DNA from: Flaviflexus salsibiostraticola
Lineage (GTDB): Bacteria; Actinomycetota; Actinomycetes; Actinomycetales; Actinomycetaceae
NCBI RefSeq assembly: GCF_003952265.1
Contig: NZ_CP034438.1
Coordinates: forward strand, 1,178,001-1,242,000
Length of the DNA stretch: 64,000 bases
Direction: 5' to 3'
Shown here: positions 9,550-23,017 of the stretch, one piece after another
How positions within the stretch are numbered: position 1 is the first letter of the stretch
Layout of the letters: every line of letters starts with the position of its first letter
Program-made: the position numbers and the translations under genes
The notes under the pieces: model-generated
Databases searched by the model: none
What the model saw: only the letters and a program-made list of their open reading frames with translations
What the model was told of the DNA's origin: nothing

Positions 9550-10646
9550 TCCGACACCCCATAGAGGGCTTCTGCCACGGCGAGGAGCACGTCGCCCGTC
9601 TGGGGCCCGAAGGAGAGCGACATGCCATCGGGGATGGCGATGATGCGCTGCTTCTGCCCAGCCGTCGTGTCCGAGACCCCCGGGCGGGCGAGAAGCCCCT
9701 CGACGCCGTCGGTCGACTCGAGTCCGTCGGTCATCGTGAAGATGACGTCGGGGTTGAGGAGCAGGAGCGACTCGGCGTTCGCCGGGACCGTCCCAATGAT
9801 CCCGTTCTCGGACGCGATATCACGTGCTCCCACATTCTCGATGAGTGCCGACGTCCCGTTGTCGGAGCCGAAAATGAAGAAGACGCCAGCCGTTCCTCGC
9901 ACGTAGAGGAACGCGACGGACAGCGGCTCCTCGGGAACCCAGGCGGAGATCTCATCGATGGCCGCCGTTATCTCGGCCTCCGTCCGCTCAACGAGGGCCG
10001 CGCCCGCCTCCGGGACGCCGAGAATCTCGGCGACCGCCTGGATGCGATCCGAATTCGACTCCATCGTGTGCTTGGGGTCGGTGAGCACGACCGGGATACC
10101 GGAGGCCGTCAGCTGATCGAGCACCTCGGGCGGGCCGATCGTGCGATCCGCGATGACGAGGGTTGGACGGAGGCTGAGAATCGCCTCGGCGTTGAGCGAA
10201 TGGCCCTCGGAGGTCACGACGGGAACGTCGGCGAGCTGTTCTTCCGTCGACGAGATGGATCGACCGACAATCGCATCGCCGTGGCCGAGGGCGATGACCG
10301 TGCGAGAGAGCGATCCTGACAGGTCGAGGGCGAGGATGCGCGACGTGTCGGTGATCGTCACCTGGTTGTCTTCATGATCGGTCACCGTAACAGGGAGCGT
10401 CTGCGGGAAGTCGCCGTCGATCGGCTCAGGATCGGCCAACTCCGACACCTCGGAGACCCCCGTCAGGGTGCGAGGATCCGGCAGGGTCGGCGCGTCGCCG
10501 GTCGACGGATCCTCAGCAGTCGTGGCGGCGGGCGTTCCCACCGAGGTCGTCTCTGCGGTGGGGGTTGGCGACTCGGCCGCGACACCACTGCCGCAGCCTC
10601 CCAGCATGAGCGCGGCGATGACAGCCGCCGCTGCGCGCTTCTTCAT
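9546..10646 (-). CDS. hmuT: Haem-binding lipoprotein HmuT
   Basis: Substrate-binding protein of 366 residues. The signal peptide MKKRAAAAVIAALMLGGCGSG has a lipobox (LGGC), so it should be lipid-anchored on the outer face of the membrane. A Ser/Thr/Pro-rich spacer of about 60 residues precedes a class III periplasmic-binding fold starting near PQTLPVTVTDH. SEGHSLNAEAIL and LRPTLVI are typical of the haem- and cobalamin-binding group. ATG 10646 was chosen for the signal peptide; the longer upstream frame gives no sensible N-terminus. HmuT would receive haem from HtaA and pass it to HmuU/HmuV. Confidence 0.92.
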   Translation of the reverse strand: MKKRAAAAVIAALMLGGCGSGVAAESPTPTAETTSVGTPAATTAEDPSTGDAPTLPDPRTLTGVSEVSELADPEPIDGDFPQTLPVTVTDHEDNQVTITDTSRILALDLSGSLSRTVIALGHGDAIVGRSISSTEEQLADVPVVTSEGHSLNAEAILSLRPTLVIADRTIGPPEVLDQLTASGIPVVLTDPKHTMESNSDRIQAVAEILGVPEAGAALVERTEAEITAAIDEISAWVPEEPLSVAFLYVRGTAGVFFIFGSDNGTSALIENVGARDIASENGIIGTVPANAESLLLLNPDVIFTMTDGLESTDGVEGLLARPGVSDTTAGQKQRIIAIPDGMSLSFGPQTGDVLLAVAEALYGVSE

Positions 10647-10664
10647 GTCAGCTTTCCGTCCGAG

Positions 10665-10697
10665 GGCGGTCCGCCGGGCTGTGCCCGGCGGACCGCC
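10665..10697 (-). terminator. Intercistronic hairpin between htaA and hmuT
   Basis: Perfect 14-bp GC-rich stem (ggcggtccgccggg with its complement) and a 5-nt loop, filling the 61-nt gap between htaA and hmuT. It has no U-tract. It may reduce read-through or stabilise the upstream message so that receptor and transporter are made in different amounts. Confidence 0.6.
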
Positions 10698-10707
10698 ACG
10701 TGAGTGG

Positions 10708-13347
10708 TCAGGCCGCGGCTCTGCGCAGTCGCAGGGCAGCCGCCCCCGCCAGGACCAGCATGAGCCCGCCGAGGGCGAGACCATAGCTGGATGCGCCAGT
10801 GTAGGCGAGGTTGCCGTATGCGTCGTACGTCTTCAGCTCGCCGGTGGCGGCGTCGTACACCGTCGCCGGCGTCAGGTTGACGGACACGGTGAGCGGTGCG
10901 AGCTCGGTTCCTGCCTCGTAGAATCCCGCGAAGGCGTCGGCTCCGGCCGGCGTCAGCACGGCCGAGGAGGTCGTGAAGCTCAGCGCCTGATTCGAGGACC
11001 GGACGTTCGATAGGGAGAGGTTCGCGAAATGGACGCGGCCATGATCCTTCGTCACGCCCTCCATGGAAGTCGAGCGCACGGTGAGGTAGAGCGAGGCACG
11101 GTTGCCGTTGACGACGATCGACGGGTTCGACATCGTCAGCTGCAGGACATCATCGTGGCCCGAGAAGGAGATTGTGCCGCCATAGTGCAGCTCGCCGGTG
11201 CGGGCCGCCGTGTCATAGAGGCCGCCCCGAGCCGGGAAGACGAAGGTCGAGCCGTTCCATGACACTCCCCCGGATGTCGTCCATCCGCCGCCCGCAACCG
11301 CGGAGCGGATGTAGGTCGTGAAGGACTGACGGACGCCCCACTGGAGCGTGCCGCTCGTGACCCGAGTCTTCGTCGGATCGATGTCGGCCGACCGGTCGAT
11401 GATCTGTGGCTGCGCGACGACCGGGGCGGGGTTCTGCACGATCGGCAGCGGGGAGGAACCGCCTCCCGGGCGATCCGTCGAACCGCCGGGAGCGGTGCCG
11501 CCTGTTGCCGGCGGCAGCGTCGATCCCGACGCCGCGAGGCTGACGGTGATCGGGGCAAGCTCGGATCCGGCTGTGTAGAAGTTGGCGAAGGCGACCGCCC
11601 CATCTGCTGTGAGCCTGACCGTGCCGAAGCTCAGTGTCGTCGCACCGCCGGACGCGGTGGTGACCTTCGGCGCCGACAGGTCGGCGAGGACGACCGTCCG
11701 CGCAGGAGGCAGGACTCCGGGAGCATCGGTCGACTGCAGGCTTCGCGAGGCGACTGATGCCGTCAGCTGCCATGCACCGCCGGACTTCCGAATTGTCGGG
11801 TTGGAGAGCACGATGCGGAGAGCACCTTCGTGCCCGGAGAAGTCGACCGTGCCACCGAACCGGATGGCCTGAAGGTCCTCGGGATCGAGGTCCTGCCCCG
11901 AGGCGAGCGGGAAGCGGAACGTGCCCGTCACGCCTCCGGAGGTCGTCCAGCCGCCCTTGGCGCCCGGCCCGCTCAGGTAGCCCAGGAAGGAATCCTTAAC
12001 CCTCCAGTCCATGGCGCCAGCGCCGATGGGGGCCGGCTCCGCGGGCGGAGTGGTCGGTGTTGTCGGCTCCGAGGGGGCCGGTTCGGTCGGTTCAGGCTCG
12101 GTCGGAGCCGGGTCCGTGGGCTCGGGCTCAGTGGGAACCACGACAGAGGCCTCATTGACCGTGATGTTGAGCGGCGCGAGCGGCGTCCCGGGCTGGTAGG
12201 AACCGAGAACGAACGTGGCGCCCGCTCCTGCCGTCACGGTGGCCGACGAGATCGAGACTGTGCCGTCGTCATTCTGGACGATGTCGACGTCCCCCAGGCG
12301 CGCGAAATCCTCGACCTGGACGGGCGTCTCAGACCAGCCGCCGGCGGCCCCGCGATGGGAGCCGGACGAGGTCAGCGACAGGACGGCAGTGGCCGGGTCC
12401 GTGAACGTGAGCACGGGGTTGGTGAAGTCGATGTCGAGCACACCGTCGTGCGCGTAGAGATTGATGTTGCCAACGAAATTCAGCGTGCCGGGGGCATCGG
12501 GGTCGAACTCGGTCCCATCCGCCAGCCTGTAGTTGAGCTCGGTGGTGGCCCACGCGCCGTCGCAGCCGCTCATTGTGCCGCCACCGCGCGGGCTCAGCAG
12601 GTAACCAAGGAAGTTAGAATTCAGTCCCCAGCTCATGTGCCCGGGAAGCGCAGACAAGTCTGCTGGGGCGGCATCGGGTCCGCACGTCGGCTCAGCAGGG
12701 GGCTCTGCAGGGATTTCGACCGTCTCGGTCACGAGGCTGACACTGATGGGGTCAATCTCGTCGCCCGCATTGTAGAAGCCCCCGAAGGCCGCGGCGCCCG
12801 CCTCGGTGAGCGAGCCGGGACCGAAGGCGACGTCGACTGAATCATCACCGGTCGTGATGGTCGCGGCAGGCAGCGTCGCAAACTCGATTCGCCCGTAATC
12901 GATGAGCTCGCCCTGCGTCGTCGTGTCGACGAACTCTCTGCCGACAGCCTTGACCATGAGGACAGGCGTCGCACCCGAGAAGGAGATGACGGGATCCGAG
13001 AACGACACGTCGAGGACGTCGTTATGTCCCGTGAAGTGGACCGTTCCCTCGAAGGCGAGCTCTGAAAGGCTGCCCGCATCGATCTCGCCGCCCGTCACGG
13101 CGGGCCAGGCGAAGGAACCTGCGGAGTCGGTGACTCCCCCTGTCAGCTCGGTCGATCCGCCGGCGAACGGATTCTTGAGGTAGTTCCGGAAGCTCTCCCT
13201 CACTCCCCAATTCATGGTCCCCGAGGTGACGGTCGTCGTGGACGACGGTTCGTCCGAGGATGCGGCCGGGGCCAGGAATAGCCCGCTGGCGATAAGCGCG
13301 ACGGCAGACAGCCCTGACGTGATCCTCCGCGCAGTAGATGGTGACAT
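10708..13347 (-). CDS. htaA: Four-domain HtaA haem receptor, sortase anchored
   Basis: 879-residue surface protein that binds haem or haemoproteins. A Sec signal peptide occupies about residues 1-35. Four HtaA domains follow, beginning at GTMNWGVRESF, GHMSWGLNSNF, GAMDWRVKDSF and GTLQWGVRQSF. Each has a conserved Tyr soon after (RNYL, LGYL, LGYL, TTYI) and a later Gly/Ala-His motif (TGHND, YAHDG, SGHEG, SGHDD); in Corynebacterium HtaA the equivalent Tyr and His take part in haem binding. A Thr/Pro/Glu-rich linker separates domains 2 and 3. The C-terminus is LAYTG, a hydrophobic helix and RLRRAAA, matching an LAxTG sorting signal for class E sortase. ATG 13347 has AAAGGA upstream; a start 7 codons earlier is possible. 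A DtxR-like box overlaps the promoter. Confidence 0.93.
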   Translation of the reverse strand: MSPSTARRITSGLSAVALIASGLFLAPAASSDEPSSTTTVTSGTMNWGVRESFRNYLKNPFAGGSTELTGGVTDSAGSFAWPAVTGGEIDAGSLSELAFEGTVHFTGHNDVLDVSFSDPVISFSGATPVLMVKAVGREFVDTTTQGELIDYGRIEFATLPAATITTGDDSVDVAFGPGSLTEAGAAAFGGFYNAGDEIDPISVSLVTETVEIPAEPPAEPTCGPDAAPADLSALPGHMSWGLNSNFLGYLLSPRGGGTMSGCDGAWATTELNYRLADGTEFDPDAPGTLNFVGNINLYAHDGVLDIDFTNPVLTFTDPATAVLSLTSSGSHRGAAGGWSETPVQVEDFARLGDVDIVQNDDGTVSISSATVTAGAGATFVLGSYQPGTPLAPLNITVNEASVVVPTEPEPTDPAPTEPEPTEPAPSEPTTPTTPPAEPAPIGAGAMDWRVKDSFLGYLSGPGAKGGWTTSGGVTGTFRFPLASGQDLDPEDLQAIRFGGTVDFSGHEGALRIVLSNPTIRKSGGAWQLTASVASRSLQSTDAPGVLPPARTVVLADLSAPKVTTASGGATTLSFGTVRLTADGAVAFANFYTAGSELAPITVSLAASGSTLPPATGGTAPGGSTDRPGGGSSPLPIVQNPAPVVAQPQIIDRSADIDPTKTRVTSGTLQWGVRQSFTTYIRSAVAGGGWTTSGGVSWNGSTFVFPARGGLYDTAARTGELHYGGTISFSGHDDVLQLTMSNPSIVVNGNRASLYLTVRSTSMEGVTKDHGRVHFANLSLSNVRSSNQALSFTTSSAVLTPAGADAFAGFYEAGTELAPLTVSVNLTPATVYDAATGELKTYDAYGNLAYTGASSYGLALGGLMLVLAGAAALRLRRAAA

Positions 13348-13381
13348 GGATGTCCTTTCGCAGAACACATCGAATAGCGAG

Positions 13382-13400
13382 TAAGGGTGGCCTCACCTTC
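13382..13400. promoter_or_regulatory. DtxR/IdeR-like iron box
   Basis: TAAGGGTGGCCTCACCTTC matches the DtxR/IdeR consensus TWAGGTTAGSCTAACCTWA at 15 of 19 positions, including both AGG/CCT arms. It lies directly downstream of the predicted -10 of htaA, where a bound repressor would block initiation. The haem-uptake genes behind it are classical members of the DtxR regulon. Confidence 0.7.
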
Positions 13401-13404
13401 AGAC

Positions 13405-13434
13405 ACGTTATGCCAAGGCGGCACATTTATGCAA
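13405..13434 (-). promoter_or_regulatory. htaA promoter
   Basis: TTGCAT (13429-13434) and TAACGT (13405-13410) are separated by 18 nt on the leftward strand. The flanking region to 13560 is AT-rich and carries no gene, in contrast with the rest of the window. Confidence 0.5.
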
Positions 13435-13693
13435 AACAGACGTGACGTAATTATTAGACAAAGTGTCGGGAAAGTCGGACATAAGTTTGGCGCGCTACCA
13501 GCGCTTTTACGCACTGAACACAATATGCCGCTCGGCGACTGCCCGAAACGTTCATACATATTCCATACATCCACACACAGATTTTCTGCATAGTCAATCG
13601 GAATGTCGACGCCGACGCCTCAGCGCCTCCTGGTCCGAGGGCTCCCCCGAGGCCTAAGCTTGGAGGGAGCAGAAGAACCTAGGAGGCTGGTCC

Positions 13694-14338
13694 GTGATCC
13701 CCCATTATTTTGCACTTGAAGAAGACGAGAAGATCGACTTCATCGTCCATCAGGGGGCCGGCACGCTTGTCACCGCACGTGCCGACGGCACGATCGATGC
13801 GACGCTGCTTCCCATCGCTCTCAAGAACGATCACCTGCTGCTCCACATGGCGCGGTTCAACGATCACTGGCGGAACATCAGCGCTGCCCAGCCGGCGGCG
13901 ATGATCTTCACCGGCGCCCATGACTTCGTCAGCTCGAGGGCCTACGACGTGCACGACGGATCGGCCGTCGCATCCACATGGGACTATACGCAGGTCACCA
14001 TCCACGGGCACGTCACGGTTCATGATGACGCCACGTGGGTGCGCCAAGCCGTCATCGAGCTGACAGAGACGTGGGACCCCGCTCAGGCCGAGGAGATGAG
14101 CGAGGGCTACCTGGCACGTGCGACCAAGGCGATCGTCGGCCTGTCGATGACGATCGAGCGGATCGACGGCAAGGCCAAACTGTCGCAGAACAAGCTCCCG
14201 TCCGAGAGGGAACGCATATCTGAGGACCTGCGTAAGAGAGACACGGAGCGTTCTCGTGCATTGGCGGACGATGTGGACGCAGCCCCCTCGAAAGCTCGCC
14301 GTGTGCCTTTTCTGGGGGGTCTCAAAGCCAAGCAGTAA
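13694..14338 (+). CDS. PaiB-like FMN-binding protein
   Basis: 214-residue protein of the PaiB/FMN-binding split-barrel family (FMN_bind_2). The start MIPHYFALEEDE and the LLLHMARFNDHWRNI segment are typical, as is the WDYTQVTIHGHVTVHDD region (residues about 95-110). Members are flavin-binding proteins; Bacillus PaiB was described as a negative regulator of sporulation and protease genes, so the name regulator need not apply here. GTG 13694 was chosen because AGGAGG lies 7 nt upstream. The last 45 residues are charged and basic, probably disordered. It is transcribed toward the rRNA operon. Confidence 0.85.
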   Translation: MIPHYFALEEDEKIDFIVHQGAGTLVTARADGTIDATLLPIALKNDHLLLHMARFNDHWRNISAAQPAAMIFTGAHDFVSSRAYDVHDGSAVASTWDYTQVTIHGHVTVHDDATWVRQAVIELTETWDPAQAEEMSEGYLARATKAIVGLSMTIERIDGKAKLSQNKLPSERERISEDLRKRDTERSRALADDVDAAPSKARRVPFLGGLKAKQ

Positions 14339-14403
14339 TACCCACCGCAGAGCCGCTCCATAGGAGATATACAAGAGGCCGGCGGGCGTCGTGGCGGTAT
14401 GCG

Positions 14404-14435
14404 AAAGGGCCCGGGACTGGTGTCCTGGGCCCTTT
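14404..14435 (-). terminator. Terminator of rRNA operon copy 1
   Basis: GGGCCCAGGAC/GTCC(C)GGGCCC stem with flanking AAA/TTT, 11 nt beyond the 5S 3' end. It is identical to the terminator of copy 2. Confidence 0.8.
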
Positions 14436-14550
14436 CCGGGGGTGTTATGGCGGCGGTGTCCTACTCTCCCACACCCTCCCGAGTGCAGTACCATCGGCGC
14501 TGGTGGGCTTAGCTTCCGGGTTCGGAATGGGACCGGGCGTTTCCCCACCG

Positions 14551-15537
14551 CTAGATGTACTGTCCGGGGAGGTTGGTTAAGCGGGTGATTGGGGCGAGCC
14601 TGTCGCAGGCTGTGTGGGGTCGGTGATGATTATAGTGATGCAGCCATCCTGGTAGGGCGTCTCGTCGCTCGGTTTCTGAGGTGTAGCAGCGGGCGTAGCC
14701 CCACCCGTCTGCAAGGGTGCGGTGGAAGCGCTCGATCTTCCCGTTGGTCTGGGGTCGGTACGGGCGGGTCCGTTTTGCTGTGATCTTCAGCCTGGCGCAG
14801 GTTTCGCGCCATAATATCGAGCGGTAGGCCGGACCGTTGTCGGAGAGCACTCTTTCGACGGTGACGCCTCGGGTGTTGAACCAGGCTGTGGCCCGCTCCA
14901 ACACCCCGACGGCAGTGAGAGCGGTTTCATCATTGTGGACTTCGGCGTAGGCGACGCGAGAGTAGTCATCGATTACGGTGTGGACGAAGGCGTGGCCCAT
15001 CTTCGGGTTGTGGTGGTGGTTGCGGGCCTTGTCCGGCGTTGCTATGCGGTTGCGGCCTCCCTGTTGGCGACCGACGAAGCGCCAGCCGCCGCCGTCGGGG
15101 ATGTTGCCGAGCTTTTTCACATCGACGTGAATCATCGAGCCGGGGTGGGGGTGTTCATAGCGGCGCACCGGCTCCCCGGTGGCGCGGTCTACGTGAGCGA
15201 GTCTGTTCAGTCGGCAGTGGCGCAGGATCTGATGAACGGTCGAGGGTGCCAGCCCGACCCGGACGGCCAGCTGGACCGGTCCTTCCCGTAGCCGCAGCCG
15301 CAGGCTCACGATTCGTCTTCTGATCTTCAACGGGGTCTGGTGGGGCGAGGTCTTCGGGCGAGAGGAACGGTCCTGCATGGACTCACCAGACCTGTAGCGG
15401 TCGGCCCAGCGTTTGACCGTCGGCCAGGAGCATTGGAACCGAGCCGCGACCTCGGCAATCGGCACCTGCTGGTCGACGACGAGCCGGGCGACGGTCAAAC
15501 GGGCGCGAGGGGTCAGGGCTGCATTAGCGTGGGACAT
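14551..15537 (-). CDS. IS481-family transposase (copy in 5S gene)
   Basis: DDE transposase of 328 residues. The N-terminal helix-turn-helix covers LTPRARLTVARLVVDQQ to WADRYRSG. The rve core has D in IHVDVKKLG, D in VLSDNGPAYRS and E in NGKIERFHRTL. The start MSHANAALTP at 15537 is shared with the related transposases at 41184 and 42241. The stop codon TAG (14551-14553) lies outside the element, in the duplicated target CTAG, so the protein ends GQYI with its last codon completed by 5S DNA. In an rRNA operon it may be transcribed from the rrn promoters. Confidence 0.9.
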   Translation of the reverse strand: MSHANAALTPRARLTVARLVVDQQVPIAEVAARFQCSWPTVKRWADRYRSGESMQDRSSRPKTSPHQTPLKIRRRIVSLRLRLREGPVQLAVRVGLAPSTVHQILRHCRLNRLAHVDRATGEPVRRYEHPHPGSMIHVDVKKLGNIPDGGGWRFVGRQQGGRNRIATPDKARNHHHNPKMGHAFVHTVIDDYSRVAYAEVHNDETALTAVGVLERATAWFNTRGVTVERVLSDNGPAYRSILWRETCARLKITAKRTRPYRPQTNGKIERFHRTLADGWGYARCYTSETERRDALPGWLHHYNHHRPHTACDRLAPITRLTNLPGQYI

Positions 15538-15660
15538 ACGGAGGGCCTTCCTCGGAGTGCTGGTTTCGCAACTCCCACTCAATCGCGGAAGGCCCTCTCT
15601 TCACGTCACAAGTCAGCGCGTGTCATCGCACTGCCTCAACCAACCTGTCCGGTCAGTACA
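14556..15660 (-). mobile_element. IS481-family element in 5S rRNA gene (1105 bp)
   Basis: Both boundaries are visible. The left end tgtactgtccgg and the right end ccggtcagtaca are imperfect inverted repeats. The element is bordered by gctaga at 14550-14555 and 15661-15666, the 6-bp target duplication; the uninterrupted sequence is seen at 25984-25989. The target contains CTAG, as for the two other IS481-type elements in this window. The transposase is oriented with the rRNA operon. An inverted repeat (gagggccttcc, 15541-15551 and 15587-15597) precedes the transposase start. Confidence 0.92.
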
Positions 15661-15805
15661 GCTAGAGCCACCGCCAAAATCTTGGGGTCACGTCAAACGT
15701 GTGGTTATTCAGTTATGGACTGGTCACGGGTGGGTTGGGTGGTGACCGTACAGTGGACGCGGAGCATCGGAGCTCGTATGGAACAGTGTGTTCCCTTTTT
15801 GTGTG

Positions 15806-20729
<4,924 letters not shown>

Positions 20730-20878
20730 AACCTTACAGAAAAGCTGAAACAGCTCCATAAAAATACAGAACAAAAAAATCATCAAACAAAAAACGACAC
20801 ACTATTGAGATTCAAAACAAGCAACCCACAACGAAACGAACTTCCAAACCAGAAGCACTCCCGCGGAGCAACCTCTCC

Positions 20879-21026
20879 ATCTTAGCGAACCAGACCCAGA
20901 CCGACAAACCCGAACCAAGTGATCCGCGCCATCCCGTCCCGCCCGACCCGAAGATCCAGAGGCGTCCCTCCCGAACCAGCCGGAAGCAACTCGATAAACT
21001 TAAGCCGCCACCCCAACCCCGGTCAA
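20879..21026 (-). promoter_or_regulatory. Tandem rRNA promoters, copy 1
   Basis: P1 is TTGACC (21021-21026), 18 nt and TAAGTT (20997-21002). P2 is TTGTCG (20902-20907), 17 nt and TAAGAT (20879-20884). The leader from P2 to 16S (20730-20878) is AT-rich and contains no gene. The same pair occurs upstream of copy 2. Confidence 0.6.
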
Positions 21027-21073
21027 ATAAAACCACCGTGACCCTCCCCACCAACCCACATCACACCCACACT

Positions 21074-22107
21074 GCTGAGCGCCGGCGTCTCTGTGACCTG
21101 GGAAAACACTGGTGATGCGTCCAATTTACCGGCGTCGACAGGCGCCCCCAAGTGCCGATTCTGTTCGCCGGGTCCTTCGATTCCGTAGCTGCTCGAGCAG
21201 GCTCACGAGAATTGACGGAGCGCCTCTCTGGCCGGAATGTTGCGCAGCGCACGGCAGCCGTTCGACGTTCTCGGGCCACGCACCGCCTCCTGCCCTGGCA
21301 CGGTAACCCTGCATTGGTCTGACGGTGTCAGCAACGACGCCAAGCGGGATACATAGTTTCCCACCGGGGATACGTGCCAGACGTCGTCCAGGACCCCGGC
21401 TCCGGCCCAACGTCGAAGATGGCCAGTGCACAGGATCGTCCGCCGGAGCCGCCGCACGTCGGTTCCGGCCTTAGAGCCACAGCAAGACGCTGGTTCCTGG
21501 AACGTTCTCGCTCTATGTACAGAAGCCTTGATCAAACCCGTCTCCCTCAGCTCGCTCCGAATGGGCACCGCCGCCCATCCAGCGATAGCTAAGGCTCGCG
21601 CAGCGACGCGGGCCCAGCAGAACATCGTGGACATAGACGGAACAGGCGTGGTCACCGCTCGCAGAGCTCATCGACCGCGACGAGCCGGCAAGGTATAACG
21701 GCGATGCCACGACCTCGACCCGAGCTGCCGATACTTCAGACAGCGGGATCGATCATGCGCTCTGCCGGCACGACGATGGCGGGCACCCTGAGATTGCGGA
21801 TTCCCATTGTGCCGCGAAGCAGTCGCACCACTCTTAGTCGGTGAATGGTCCCGAAGTCCTCGGACGGTTCTGCCCCCGCCATGGCCTCGAGGGTGATAGT
21901 TCCAAGCCGCAGTGCACAATCGCGTCAATGGCGAGTCGACGCGAACACTGGATCGGTCGACGGGGTGCGCCGGCAACATGCTGGTGACGGCGAAGAGCCC
22001 CTGGCCGATCGGTCGTGGACTCGCGTCCCGCAGGTATCAACTGCTGCCGCACAGAACGTTCGGACCTTTGGAACTTTCCGAGTAGTCGGCGGGGCCTAGA
22101 CGCTCAC
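21074..22107. other. Degraded region between rRNA copy 1 and IS3
   Basis: About 1 kb with no intact gene. Reading frames on both strands are short and overlapping. On the minus strand a stretch at about 21750-21915 reads coherently (TITLEAMAGAEPSEDFG, later LRVPAIVVPAERMIDPAV then stop) but is interrupted upstream by a stop, suggesting a decayed gene. I could not assign a family. The homology between the two rRNA copies ends at about 21073. Confidence 0.5.
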
Positions 22108-23017
22108 TGAACCGTCTTCGGTTTCTTGCCGGTGTTATACGGGTGCCAGCTCCGTGTGGGCGGGCGTTTCTAGGTTAGCGTAGTAGAGGTATTCATATTC
22201 ATCGGGTGTGAGGTCGTCGATGCGTGAGTGCAGGCGCGTGGTGTTGTACCAATCAATCCACTGCGCCGTGACCCACTCAACGTCCTCGAGCTGTTTGAGC
22301 GGGCCGCTGCGGAACGGTGAATCATCTCGGATCGCCTCGGTTTTGTACAGACCGATTGTGGACTCAGCGAGCGAATTGTCGTAGGCATCGCCGATCGATC
22401 CGATCGAGGCAGCGATGCCTTCCATGGCCAACGTCTCGGCGAAGCTCACGGATGTAAATTGAGCTCCGGCATCGCTGTGGTGTATTAAACCTGCGTTTGC
22501 AGGGTGTCCGGCCTGGTCACGGCGCCACAATCCCATCCGTAGCGCGTTGGTCACCAGGGGTGTGGTCATTGACGCCGAGGCATGCCAGCCCACGATCGCG
22601 CGGGAGAAGCAATCAATGACAAAGGCGACGTAGACGAAGCCGGCCCAGGTGCGCACGTAGGTGAAATCAGCAACCCACCGCTCATTCGGTATGGGCGCGG
22701 TGAAGTCACGTTCGACCAGGTCAGGGGCTCGGGCGGCACTCCGGTCGGGGATCGTGGTGCGTACTCCTTGGCCGCGGACCCGGCCATTCATCTCGAGATC
22801 ACGCATCAGCCGGTCAACCCGCCGGGCTGAGACAACCAGTCCGTGGCGGCGTAGGTAGGCCACCATTTTCCGTCTGCCATACATCCCTTCCGGTGTGCCG
22901 ACCGTGGCCAGGAGGGCGTCGATGATGATTGCATCATCAAGGTCGCGGTGGCTGGGGGTGGCGGTGTCGGCGGCAGTTGAATTTGGTGCATTTCCGGCGA
23001 TCGAAAACTGAGCGGTT

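Larger units (their letters stand above)
14446..15678 (-). rRNA. rrf: 5S rRNA gene, interrupted by an IS481 element
   Basis: The 5S gene is split. The 3' part (14446-14555, about 110 nt) and the first about 12-18 nt (15661-15678) together match the intact copy at 25880-26001. Between them lies a 1105-bp IS481-family element flanked by a 6-bp duplication (gctaga). The insertion falls in the 5' strand of the terminal helix region, about 17 nt from the 5' end. The mature 5S from this operon should therefore be absent unless the IS is precisely lost. Confidence 0.9.

Noticed and set aside
21203-21655. 150-codon minus-strand frame near rRNA copy 1
   Set aside because: No ribosome binding site, atypical composition, no recognisable family, overlaps competing frames.
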